Of a stretch of DNA of 64,000 nt, positions 8,068-17,146 are shown one piece after another. The notes beneath the pieces were generated by a model that had not been told where the DNA came from, did not search any database, and was given only the letters and a program-made list of their open reading frames with translations. Location: the NCBI GenBank assembly GCA_043392685.1, contig JBHZGM010000001.1. One strand, written 5' to 3'. This DNA is from Metapseudomonas sp043392685 (GTDB lineage Bacteria > Pseudomonadota > Gammaproteobacteria > Pseudomonadales > Pseudomonadaceae). Each line of letters starts with the position of its first letter. Positions within the stretch are counted from its first letter, which is position 1. Made by a program: the position numbers and the translations under genes.

Positions 8068-8586
8068 ATGGCCCAATTCGCCGTCAACACCCACCGTTTC
8101 GATCCCTACAAGAACTTCAAATTCCGCATCAAATGGGACGGTCGCTACGTCGCCGGCGTGAGCAAGGTCGGCGCGCTCAAGCGCACCACCGAAGTGGTCG
8201 AGCACCGCGAAGGCGGCGACCCCTCCACTTCGCGCAAGTCTCCGGGGCGCACCAAGTACGAGGCGATCACCCTCGAACGTGGCGTTACCCATGACCTGGA
8301 GTTCGAAGCCTGGGCCAACAAGGTCTGGCACGTCGGCACCGGGCTGGGCGCGGAGGTCAGCCTGAAGGACTTTCGCAAGGACCTGATCCTGGAGGTCTAC
8401 AACGAAGCCGGGCAGGTGGTTCTGGCCTACAAGATCTACCGCTGCTGGGTGTCCGAGTTCCAGGCGCTGCCTGATCTCGATGCCAATGCCAATGCCATCG
8501 CGATCCAGACCCTCAAGCTGGAAAATGAAGGATGGGAACGTGACCCCGAGGTCGCCGAACCCACGGAACCCGTCCTGGCAGGGTGA
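8068..8586 (+). CDS. eCIS inner tube protein
   Basis: The 172-residue protein has the usual size and features of the phage tail tube (gp19-like, T4-type) family: FDPYKNFKFRIKWDG, GVSKVGALKRTTEV, a central GGD..TSRKSPG loop, and YKIYRCWVSEFQALPDLDANANAIAIQTL (split for length). Stacked hexamers form the channel that carries cargo. AGGGAG precedes the ATG. It lies directly after the sheath, the common order. No second tube gene of this type follows, though the 221-residue protein at 13722 has a tube-like N-terminal domain. Confidence 0.93.
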   Translation: MAQFAVNTHRFDPYKNFKFRIKWDGRYVAGVSKVGALKRTTEVVEHREGGDPSTSRKSPGRTKYEAITLERGVTHDLEFEAWANKVWHVGTGLGAEVSLKDFRKDLILEVYNEAGQVVLAYKIYRCWVSEFQALPDLDANANAIAIQTLKLENEGWERDPEVAEPTEPVLAG

Positions 8587-8594
8587 CTTGAGAC

Positions 8595-9329
8595 ATGCAT
8601 CCGCTTGCCTCCCACATCGTCATGCGGCCGTTCGGCGAACTCGCGGACCTGGACCTCGACTTCGCCGACCGCGATCGCCCGCGCCTGGTCACCGCATTGT
8701 TGAGCCAATGCGGCAGCGGCACCGACGCGGCCTACTGGTGGGCGCGGCCGGTCGGCCAGCGCAGTGCGGCACTGCTGAAGCTGGTGGCCGCTACCGACGG
8801 CGTACACAGCCTGCCCTTCACGGCCCAGTGCGCGGCCTGCGGCGAAGCGTTCGAATTCGAGCTGCAACTGGCGGCACTGCTGGACAGCGTTGACGACGAG
8901 GCGCCGATTCGCGTGGAGCTGGGCCCGGACAGGCAGGCGACCCTGCGCCGTCCCACCGGTGACGACCTGCGCCGCTGGCGCCTGGCCCAACCCGCGACCC
9001 GAGCCGAGGCACTGCGGCTGATGCTGGACAGCCTGCTGCTGGAGGGGCGGGTAGCCCCCGAAGACGCAGCGCAGTTGTCGCAGGTGATTGCCGCGGCAGA
9101 CCCGCTGGTAGCCCTGAGCGTGGCCTGTGACTGCCCGGCTTGCGGGGCGGACAGCGAAGTCCCCATCGACCTCGACGACACCGCCCTGGCTCGCCTTGGC
9201 GCACGCCAGCGGGCCTTGCTGCGCGACGTGCACTGTCTCGCCTCCCGCTACGGCTGGAGCGAAGCCCAGATCATGGCGTTGCCCCCGGCGCGCCGTGCCC
9301 ACTACCTGGCCCTGATCGAGGCATCGTGA
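8595..9329 (+). CDS. eCIS-associated protein with a predicted zinc ribbon, 244 aa
   Basis: I recognise no precise family. The protein has two cysteine knuckles, C79-x2-C82 (QCAACGE) and C178-x-C180-x2-C183 (CDCPACG). They are about 100 residues apart and flank a helical segment, which suggests one zinc-binding fold. The N-terminus (MRPFGELADLDLDFADRDRPR) and position after the tube resemble small proteins found at this site in other eCIS and T4-like loci, some linked to baseplate or tail assembly. It overlaps the next gene by one base (TGATG), so translation is coupled. A chaperone or assembly role is inference. Confidence 0.75.
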   Translation: MHPLASHIVMRPFGELADLDLDFADRDRPRLVTALLSQCGSGTDAAYWWARPVGQRSAALLKLVAATDGVHSLPFTAQCAACGEAFEFELQLAALLDSVDDEAPIRVELGPDRQATLRRPTGDDLRRWRLAQPATRAEALRLMLDSLLLEGRVAPEDAAQLSQVIAAADPLVALSVACDCPACGADSEVPIDLDDTALARLGARQRALLRDVHCLASRYGWSEAQIMALPPARRAHYLALIEAS

Positions 9330-10165
9330 TGAGCGACTACTTCGCCGCCCTGATGCGCGCCAGCGGCCTCTTCACCCAGGCGGCCACGCCCACCGCGGGT
9401 GCGCCCCTGGAACTGGCCGTGGAGACCCCGGTTCCTGTCGCGACGCCTACACCCCCGCCTCGCCCCGCGCCCCCGATACCGCGAGACATGGACATCCGGG
9501 GCAGGCTGGCGACCGTTGACCAACCCACCGTAGAGACCCCGGCGCCACGGGAAATGCCTGTGGATAATCCGCAGGAGCCGGGCCGTCCCGTCGCCAATCC
9601 CCAATGGGACCCGCCTGCGCAATTTCAGCCGCGCGCACCGATCCAGTCGCAACCTGCAGCGCCGGCACCACAGAGTGAAATCGGGCCCCACGAGCAGAAG
9701 GACGCCCCCGTCCGCGCCAACGACCTGATGCGGGCAGCCATGCGCTGGGTGGCGGCCGATCCGCAGGCGGTGGCGCCACGCGAGCGGGCGCAAACCGGCC
9801 TTCCTGAAACAGCCGCAACCGGTCGCTCCGTCCTGGATGTGCAGCGCGCTGAATCGCCCCACCAGCCCGATCCCATGCGCCTGCCCGAAGTCCAGGCGTG
9901 GAAAACCGCTCCACGGCATGACAGCTTGAGCCTGCCGGCCGCGCTAACCCAGCCGGCGACTCCCAGGGTCGAGCCCGAAGCCGCTGGCCGGGAGCCGGAA
10001 GCCCCCCTGGAAATTTCCATCGGCGCCATTCACCTGCGGGTCGAAGCCCCGGCTCCGCAGACCGTGGCCCGTCCCCTCGCACCGCCTGCCCGCGACCAGC
10101 AGCCGGCAGCCCCGGCCCCTTCCACCCGTAGCGGCCTTTCGCGCCGCGCCCTGCGGCGGTTCTGA
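9329..10165 (+). CDS. Proline/alanine-rich eCIS protein with a conserved-looking C-terminal block, 278 aa
   Basis: The start ATG overlaps the preceding stop by one base. The N-terminus (MSDYFAALMRASGLF) looks helical. About residues 20-230 are rich in Pro, Ala, Gln and Glu and appear disordered. Near the C-terminus a short ordered block EISIGAIHLRVEAP is followed by another Pro-rich stretch and a basic end (SGLSRRALRRF). Proteins ending in this kind of IxIGxIxVxx block recur beside DUF4255/AAA genes in eCIS loci, but their role is unknown to me. No gene in this operon resembles a long helical tape measure, so this could be a non-canonical length or lumen protein; that is inference only. Confidence 0.75.
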   Translation: MSDYFAALMRASGLFTQAATPTAGAPLELAVETPVPVATPTPPPRPAPPIPRDMDIRGRLATVDQPTVETPAPREMPVDNPQEPGRPVANPQWDPPAQFQPRAPIQSQPAAPAPQSEIGPHEQKDAPVRANDLMRAAMRWVAADPQAVAPRERAQTGLPETAATGRSVLDVQRAESPHQPDPMRLPEVQAWKTAPRHDSLSLPAALTQPATPRVEPEAAGREPEAPLEISIGAIHLRVEAPAPQTVARPLAPPARDQQPAAPAPSTRSGLSRRALRRF

Positions 10166-10167
10166 AC

Positions 10168-11333
10168 ATGGCCCTGGCAGACTCCGGCAAGGCCATCGGC
10201 GCGGTGACCCGCCTGCTGCAGGATCACCTGATCCGGCGCGGCTTCGACGTGTCCATCGGCAAACCCGAGGACGCCGCACAGAACGACTCCAACGAGAAGC
10301 TCAACCTCTTCCTCTACGAAACCGCCTTCGACCCGCAACTACGCAACCTGTCCCTGCGCGATGGCGAGCCGCCGCCCCTCTGGCTGGTGCTGAAGTTCCT
10401 GCTCACCGCGTTCGACATCACGGAAAGCAGCGACACCGCCGCCGCTCACGATCTCCTCGGGCAAGGCCTGGCGGCCCTGCACGAACTCAGTTTCCTCCCC
10501 CTCGATTCGCTGGTGGCGCTGGATGTACGCCAGGCCCTGGAGCACAACCCGGAGCCGCTCAAGCTGAGCTTCGACGAGTCCGGTGCCGACCTCCTCGCCA
10601 AGACCATGCAAGGCGCCGAGGAACGCTATCGGCTCTCGGTGGCCTTCCAGGTGCGGCCGGTGATGATAGTGCCGGCCAGCCTGCCGCGCGGGTCGCTGCT
10701 GGTGGGTGTGGACTACAGCACCACGCCGGAGACACTGATCGGCCGCGAAGGCGTGCAAGTGGCGGTGATCCCGTCGCTGGGCTCGCGCCTGGACCGGGTC
10801 GAGCCCGCCCGGTTCGAAGCCGGCGCCACCCTCACCCTCTACGGCGACGATCTCAATCCGGGCAACCTGGAAGTCGTGCTGGGCAATGTCCAGCTCACCG
10901 TGCTCGAACGCCAGCCGCAGCGGCTGGTGGTGAGTGCCGAAGGTAGCCCGGGCACGCCCATTGCCTCCGGCACCACGCTGTCCGCCGGCGAGATGCCGCT
11001 GGTGGTGCGCCGGCGCCTGTCACCCACGCGCACCCGCTCCAGCAATCTGCTGGCCGCCCGCCTGCTGCCGACCCTGGACAGCGCCGCGCTGGTCGGCGAC
11101 GACCTGCACCTGCAAGGCACCCTGCTGGGCACCGACAGCGATGACCTGATGGTGCTGTTCTACCGCGAGAGCGACGGTGTGACCGTGCACCGGTTCGAGA
11201 ACGCCACCACGGCCGGCGACCAGCAGAGCCTGGTCATAACCGACGCGGCAGCAGCGGTTCCGGCCGGCAGCTACCGGGTGATCCTGCGGGTGAACAACCA
11301 GCAGGCGAAAGCCAGCCCGTATGTGGTGGTGCC

Positions 11334-11337
<4 letters not shown>
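10168..11337 (+). CDS. Pvc16/DUF4255-family cap (tail terminator) protein
   Basis: The 389-residue protein has an N-terminal DUF4255/Pvc16_N domain (about 1-190): KAIGAVTRLLQDHL, NEKLNLFLYETAFDP, PPLWLVLKFLLTAFD. The C-terminal half looks like beta-sandwich, possibly IPT/TIG-like (FEAGATLTLYGDDLNPGN). In Afp/PVC the homologous protein caps the distal end of the tube and sheath and stops elongation. It follows the Pro-rich gene by two bases and overlaps the ATPase gene by four (ATGA). Here it sits near the front of the operon; in Afp and PVC it is last. Confidence 0.88.
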
Positions 11338-13445
<2,108 letters not shown>

Positions 13446-13461
13446 GCCATCGGAGAACGCC

Positions 13462-13725
13462 ATGAGCAGAGCGACACCGCGACAGCTCCGGATAGAGTCC
13501 CTCGAACTCGACTTGCGCGGGCTCGCGCCGGAGCTCGCCGAAGCCGCCGTCCGCGCCCTCGGCCCGGCTCTGGCCCAAGAGCTGGCCGGACGCAGGCTGC
13601 AACCCGACTCCCAGGCACAGCTGGATGCCGGACACCTCACCACCGGCGCCTCACCGCAAGCCGGCGAACTGGCGACCGGCATCGCCCGGCAGATCGCCCG
13701 CAGCCTTGCAGGAGAACGCCCATGA
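13462..13725 (+). CDS. Small eCIS operon protein, 87 aa, unknown
   Basis: The ATG has a GGAG site six bases upstream and the stop overlaps the next start (ATGA), so it is a real operon member. The sequence is helical, rich in Ala, Leu and Arg (LAPELAEAAVRALGPALAQEL), with no cysteines, signal peptide or membrane span. I do not recognise a family. It lies between the ATPase and the tube-type adaptor, a place where small poorly conserved eCIS proteins are common. Confidence 0.7.
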   Translation: MSRATPRQLRIESLELDLRGLAPELAEAAVRALGPALAQELAGRRLQPDSQAQLDAGHLTTGASPQAGELATGIARQIARSLAGERP

Positions 13726-14387
13726 GCCTGCTGCGTGGTGCACTGATCGAGTACGGCACCGACCTGATCGGCCCGATCCCCAACGTGGTGATCTTCCAGT
13801 TCAACCCCGAGTCCCTCACCCGCACCCTGGAGATTCCGCCGCGCCCCACCGTCGCCACCCAGCGCGAGACGGCCCAGGCCGGGGAAAAGACCTTCGAGAA
13901 GATCACCTTCAAGGCCCACTTCAGTGCCGCCAACATGCTCGACGAAGGCAAGGTGCTGGCCGAGCTGTTCGGCATAGGTCCGCAGCTCGCCGCGCTGGAA
14001 AAGATGGTGTTGCCCAGCGCCAAACTGGCCGGCCTGATCGGCGCCGCCCTGGACGCCATAGGCGACGCCCTCGGCGGCGGTGACGACGCGCCGGCCCAGC
14101 CGATTCCCCGCGAGAAGTACCCGCGCATCCTGTTCATCTGGGGGCTGACCCGCGTCCTGCCGGTAACCATCGACTCCATGGGCATCACCGAACTGGAGTA
14201 CGACGCCCTGCTGAACCCGACCCGCGCAGAGGTGGACATCACGCTCAGCGTCATCGCCGTCGACGACTGCTCCGATGACATGCTGGCCAAGGGCGCGCTC
14301 GAATACTCGACGCTCGCCAAGGAAGCCCAGGCCATCGCCAACCTGGCCAATACCGCCGAACAGATCGTCGAGCTGATCCCGCTCTAG
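13722..14387 (+). CDS. Contractile injection system tube/LysM-adaptor protein (Afp7-like)
   Basis: The 221-residue protein opens with the block found in the CIS tube N-terminal family (NVVIFQFNPESLTRTLE) and has RILFIWGLTRVLPVTIDSMGITE and TRAEVDITLSVI. Afp7-like proteins link the inner tube to the hub at the baseplate and usually end in a LysM domain. Here the protein ends without one, and a separate 90-residue LysM-like gene follows, so the two functions appear split. Its start overlaps the 87-residue gene. Confidence 0.82.
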   Translation: MSLLRGALIEYGTDLIGPIPNVVIFQFNPESLTRTLEIPPRPTVATQRETAQAGEKTFEKITFKAHFSAANMLDEGKVLAELFGIGPQLAALEKMVLPSAKLAGLIGAALDAIGDALGGGDDAPAQPIPREKYPRILFIWGLTRVLPVTIDSMGITELEYDALLNPTRAEVDITLSVIAVDDCSDDMLAKGALEYSTLAKEAQAIANLANTAEQIVELIPL

Positions 14388-14410
14388 CGTCCTTGTGCAA
14401 GGGGGCCGCC

Positions 14411-14683
14411 ATGTTCCTGCCCAATTCCCGCTATGCCCGTGTCGCCACGGTGGAAACCACCAGCTCCACCGGCGAAACCGTCGTCGCCCTCAAGCTGCGC
14501 CGCCTGACACCCGTGACGGGCGAGCCGCGCATGGTCGAGGCAAGTGACCGCCTGGACCTGCTGGCCTACGCCAGCAGCGGGGACGCCACGCAGTTCTGGC
14601 ATGTGGCCGACGCCAACACTGCGCTGGACGGCCGCAGTCTGGTGGAAACCCCCGGCGATACCCTGCTGGTGCCCGGGAGCTGA
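14411..14683 (+). CDS. Small LysM-like baseplate protein (gpX/gp53 type), 90 aa
   Basis: The product starts MFLPNSRYARV and has a LysM-like C-terminus (DRLDLLAYASSGDATQFWHVADAN, split here, then ETPGDTLLVP), which resembles tail protein X/gp53 LysM modules. Such domains clamp baseplate parts around the hub. An in-frame ATG 18 bases earlier is possible, but the GGGGG site suits 14411 better. The hub gene follows after two bases. Confidence 0.78.
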   Translation: MFLPNSRYARVATVETTSSTGETVVALKLRRLTPVTGEPRMVEASDRLDLLAYASSGDATQFWHVADANTALDGRSLVETPGDTLLVPGS

Positions 14684-14685
14684 AC

Positions 14686-15831
14686 ATGGCCGAGCAACGC
14701 TTCCGCGTCTGGTTCGGCGAGAGTGCCGCCAGCGAGGACCAATTGCGCCGCATCGAAGACATCGAGGTCACCCAGGAAATGGATGCGATCTGGGAGGCGC
14801 GGATGCGCATGGTGCTCTGCCTCGACGCCAATGGCGCCTGGCTGCACTGGCCGGGCGACACCAGCGAGCCGTTCTCGCGGGTGCGGATCGAACTGGATAT
14901 CGGCGACGGACGCTTCATACCGCTGATCGACGGCCCGCTGGTGAGCATCGATGCCGCCCTCGACTCGCAACCCGGCCGCAGCACCGCCACCCTGGTGGTG
15001 CGCGACGACAGCGCCTTCCTCAACCGTGACGAGGAAACCGAGCCGCCATTCGAACACCGCAGCGCCAGCGACCTCGCCGAAGAGCTGTTCGGCCGCTTCA
15101 GCCAAATCGCCGACACGCGCATCGACAGTACCGACGCCACACCCGAAACCACTACCCGACGCGGCACCGTGCTGCAATTTTTGCGTGAACTGGCCGCGGC
15201 CAATGACCGCCACGCCTATGTCCTGCCGGGCGAGTCACGCGGCGCCAGCGTCGGCTGCTTCCTCGCCGACCCGACCGACGCCGTTGACCTGCCACCGCTG
15301 GTACTGATCGGCAACGGTCGCAACCTGGCCAATGCCAGCGTCACCCAGGACCCGGAGGGGGGTGAACGCACCAGTGCCCAAGTGCTGCGCGTCGACGACC
15401 AGGGGGTGACCCGTTTCGAAACCAGCGCCGCCGACCTCGGCCTGATGCGCGGACTGCCGGCGCTGCCGGCGGACCTCACGCCCCGGCGCCTGCTGCCGCC
15501 GGGCGAGGCCACGGGCGAAGACCCGACTGCCGCCACGACCTCACGCGCTCGGCGCGGCGGCTACATCTTCCATCTGGTCAGCCAGGTGATACCGGGCAGC
15601 TACGCCGCCGTGCTGAGCCCCTATCGCAAAGTGCGCCTCGATGCCGGCGCCACCCCCTACAGCGGCGACTACCTGCTCACCAGGGTGGTCCACCGCATCA
15701 CAGCGTCGCTCTACACCCAGGAAATCGAAGCCAAGGCCGACTCGGTGTCCGAAGTCTCCGGCGCCGCGGTGGCTGAAGCCCTGGGCGGCGGCCTGCAACT
15801 TTCCGTTTCGGCAAGCGTGGGGATCTTCTGA
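14686..15831 (+). CDS. Baseplate hub protein (phage late control D/gp27-like)
   Basis: The 381-residue protein has the fold signature of gpD/VgrG N-terminal hub proteins: an N-terminal barrel (FRVWFGESAASEDQLRRIED), IPLIDGPLVSIDAAL, then GTVLQFLRELAAANDRHAYV (the late control D helix) and a second barrel with FHLVSQVIPGSYAAVLSPYRKV. In eCIS these trimers seat the spike. The OB-fold spike domain is encoded by the next gene, which starts immediately after the stop; in Afp8 and VgrG the two are fused. Confidence 0.85.
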   Translation: MAEQRFRVWFGESAASEDQLRRIEDIEVTQEMDAIWEARMRMVLCLDANGAWLHWPGDTSEPFSRVRIELDIGDGRFIPLIDGPLVSIDAALDSQPGRSTATLVVRDDSAFLNRDEETEPPFEHRSASDLAEELFGRFSQIADTRIDSTDATPETTTRRGTVLQFLRELAAANDRHAYVLPGESRGASVGCFLADPTDAVDLPPLVLIGNGRNLANASVTQDPEGGERTSAQVLRVDDQGVTRFETSAADLGLMRGLPALPADLTPRRLLPPGEATGEDPTAATTSRARRGGYIFHLVSQVIPGSYAAVLSPYRKVRLDAGATPYSGDYLLTRVVHRITASLYTQEIEAKADSVSEVSGAAVAEALGGGLQLSVSASVGIF

Positions 15832-16419
15832 ATGGACCAACTCCTGGAAAACACGGTCGAGGCACTGGTCGAGCACGCCGGCAGGCGCTTCTACGGCAAG
15901 TACCGGGGCATCGTCACCGACATCGGGGACCCCAACGACCAGTGCCGCATCCGCGCCACGGTGCCCGCCGTGCTCGGTGAGCATCCCTGCGGCTGGGCGA
16001 TGCCGGCCGCGCCCTTCGCCGGCGATGGCCACGGCATGGTGCTGCTGCCCAGGGTGGGCTCCGGGGTCTGGATCGAGTTCGAGGCGGGCAATCTGGACGC
16101 CCCCATCTGGTCCGGCGCCTGGTGGGCCAGGGCCCAGCGCCCCGAGCCAAAAGGCGCCGGGGTGCGGGTCATCGTCTCGGAACAGGGCCACAAGGTGGTG
16201 CTGGACGACGACGCCAACGAGGTCCGCATCAGCCATGGCGACGACATGATCGCCAAGACCATCACCCTCACCGCCAGCGAAATCATCATCACCTGCGGCG
16301 CCTGCGAGATTCGCCTGAGCAACGAGACCATCTCGCTGAACAACGGCCTGATCAAGGTCGGCCTGGCCGGGGTGAGCCTGGTCAATGGCGCCATGAGTTT
16401 CGGGGTACCGCCCACATGA
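15832..16419 (+). CDS. Spike protein with gp5/VgrG OB-fold (baseplate assembly V-like)
   Basis: The 195-residue protein carries the OB-fold typical of gpV/gp5 (YRGIVTDIGDPNDQCRIRATVP, split for length; GMVLLPRVGSGVWIEFEAGNLDAPIWSGAWW). A beta-rich needle follows (GHKVVLDDDANEVRISHGDD, ITLTASEIIITCGACEIRLS). This would trimerise into the membrane-piercing needle below the hub. It overlaps the next gene (ATGA). Confidence 0.88.
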   Translation: MDQLLENTVEALVEHAGRRFYGKYRGIVTDIGDPNDQCRIRATVPAVLGEHPCGWAMPAAPFAGDGHGMVLLPRVGSGVWIEFEAGNLDAPIWSGAWWARAQRPEPKGAGVRVIVSEQGHKVVLDDDANEVRISHGDDMIAKTITLTASEIIITCGACEIRLSNETISLNNGLIKVGLAGVSLVNGAMSFGVPPT

Positions 16420-16745
16420 TCCCGATCCTCACCACCACCAGTACCGTGATGTGCCCGCACGGCGGCATGGCCCAACTGATCACCAGCCATAGCGAGGCGC
16501 TGGTGGACGGCGCGCCCATGCTGCTGATCACCGACCAGCACCCGATCATCGGCTGCGCCTTCGCCCCCGGCGGCGTGCCCTCGCCCTGCGTCCTGGTCCG
16601 CTGGATAAGCGCGGCGACCCGGACCTCGCTGCGCAATGTGCCGGTGCTGCTGCAGAACAGCGTCGGCCAGTGCCTCAACGCCGCACAAGTCGTCCAGGGC
16701 ATCGCCCTGGTGGTACAGACCCAGCAGAAAGCCAAAGGGATATGA
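16416..16745 (+). CDS. Probable PAAR-like spike-tip protein, 109 aa
   Basis: Translationally coupled (ATGA) to the spike gene. The sequence contains TSTVMCPHGG, GAPMLLITDQHPIIGCAFAPGG and SPCVLVRW, with three cysteines and two histidines that could bind metal at a tip. This resembles DUF4280/PAAR-like proteins that sharpen VgrG-type spikes, and Afp10 in function. The family call rests on motif feel and position rather than a firm match. Confidence 0.7.
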   Translation: MIPILTTTSTVMCPHGGMAQLITSHSEALVDGAPMLLITDQHPIIGCAFAPGGVPSPCVLVRWISAATRTSLRNVPVLLQNSVGQCLNAAQVVQGIALVVQTQQKAKGI

Positions 16746-17134
16746 GCATGGCACTCTCCAATGGACGGCACCTCGCATTTCCCTTCCGCATCGGCGGCGA
16801 CGGTCGCAGCGCCGCGCCGGCAGACGATGACGCCCATGTGCGCGACGAGCTGCTGCAACTGCTGCTGACCAGCCCCGGCGAACGCCTGTTCCTGCCGGAC
16901 TTCGGCGGCGGCGTGCGCAAGCTGGTCTTCGAGCCGGCCTCGGAGGTCTTGCGCGGCGTGGTCAAGGCGCGCATCACCAATGGCCTGACCCGCTGGCTGG
17001 GGCACCGGCTGACGGTGGAGTTCATCGATGTGGCCTGGGACGACGCCAACGCCACCCTGGAAGTGACCCTCAAGTACCGGCCCGCGGGCAGCCCGGACTC
17101 GCGCGTCATCAAGTTCCAGCGCAGCTCGCGCTAG
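16742..17134 (+). CDS. gp25-like baseplate wedge protein
   Basis: The 130-residue protein matches the gp25/W lysozyme-like family: FPFRIGGDGRSA, VRDELLQLLLTSPGERLFLPDFGGG, LVFEP and the C-terminal strand pair. gp25 nucleates sheath polymerisation on the baseplate (Afp9 in Afp). It starts four bases before the stop of the tip gene; an alternative ATG lies six bases later. Confidence 0.92.
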   Translation: MSMALSNGRHLAFPFRIGGDGRSAAPADDDAHVRDELLQLLLTSPGERLFLPDFGGGVRKLVFEPASEVLRGVVKARITNGLTRWLGHRLTVEFIDVAWDDANATLEVTLKYRPAGSPDSRVIKFQRSSR

Positions 17135-17146
17135 GGGAATCCCAGC

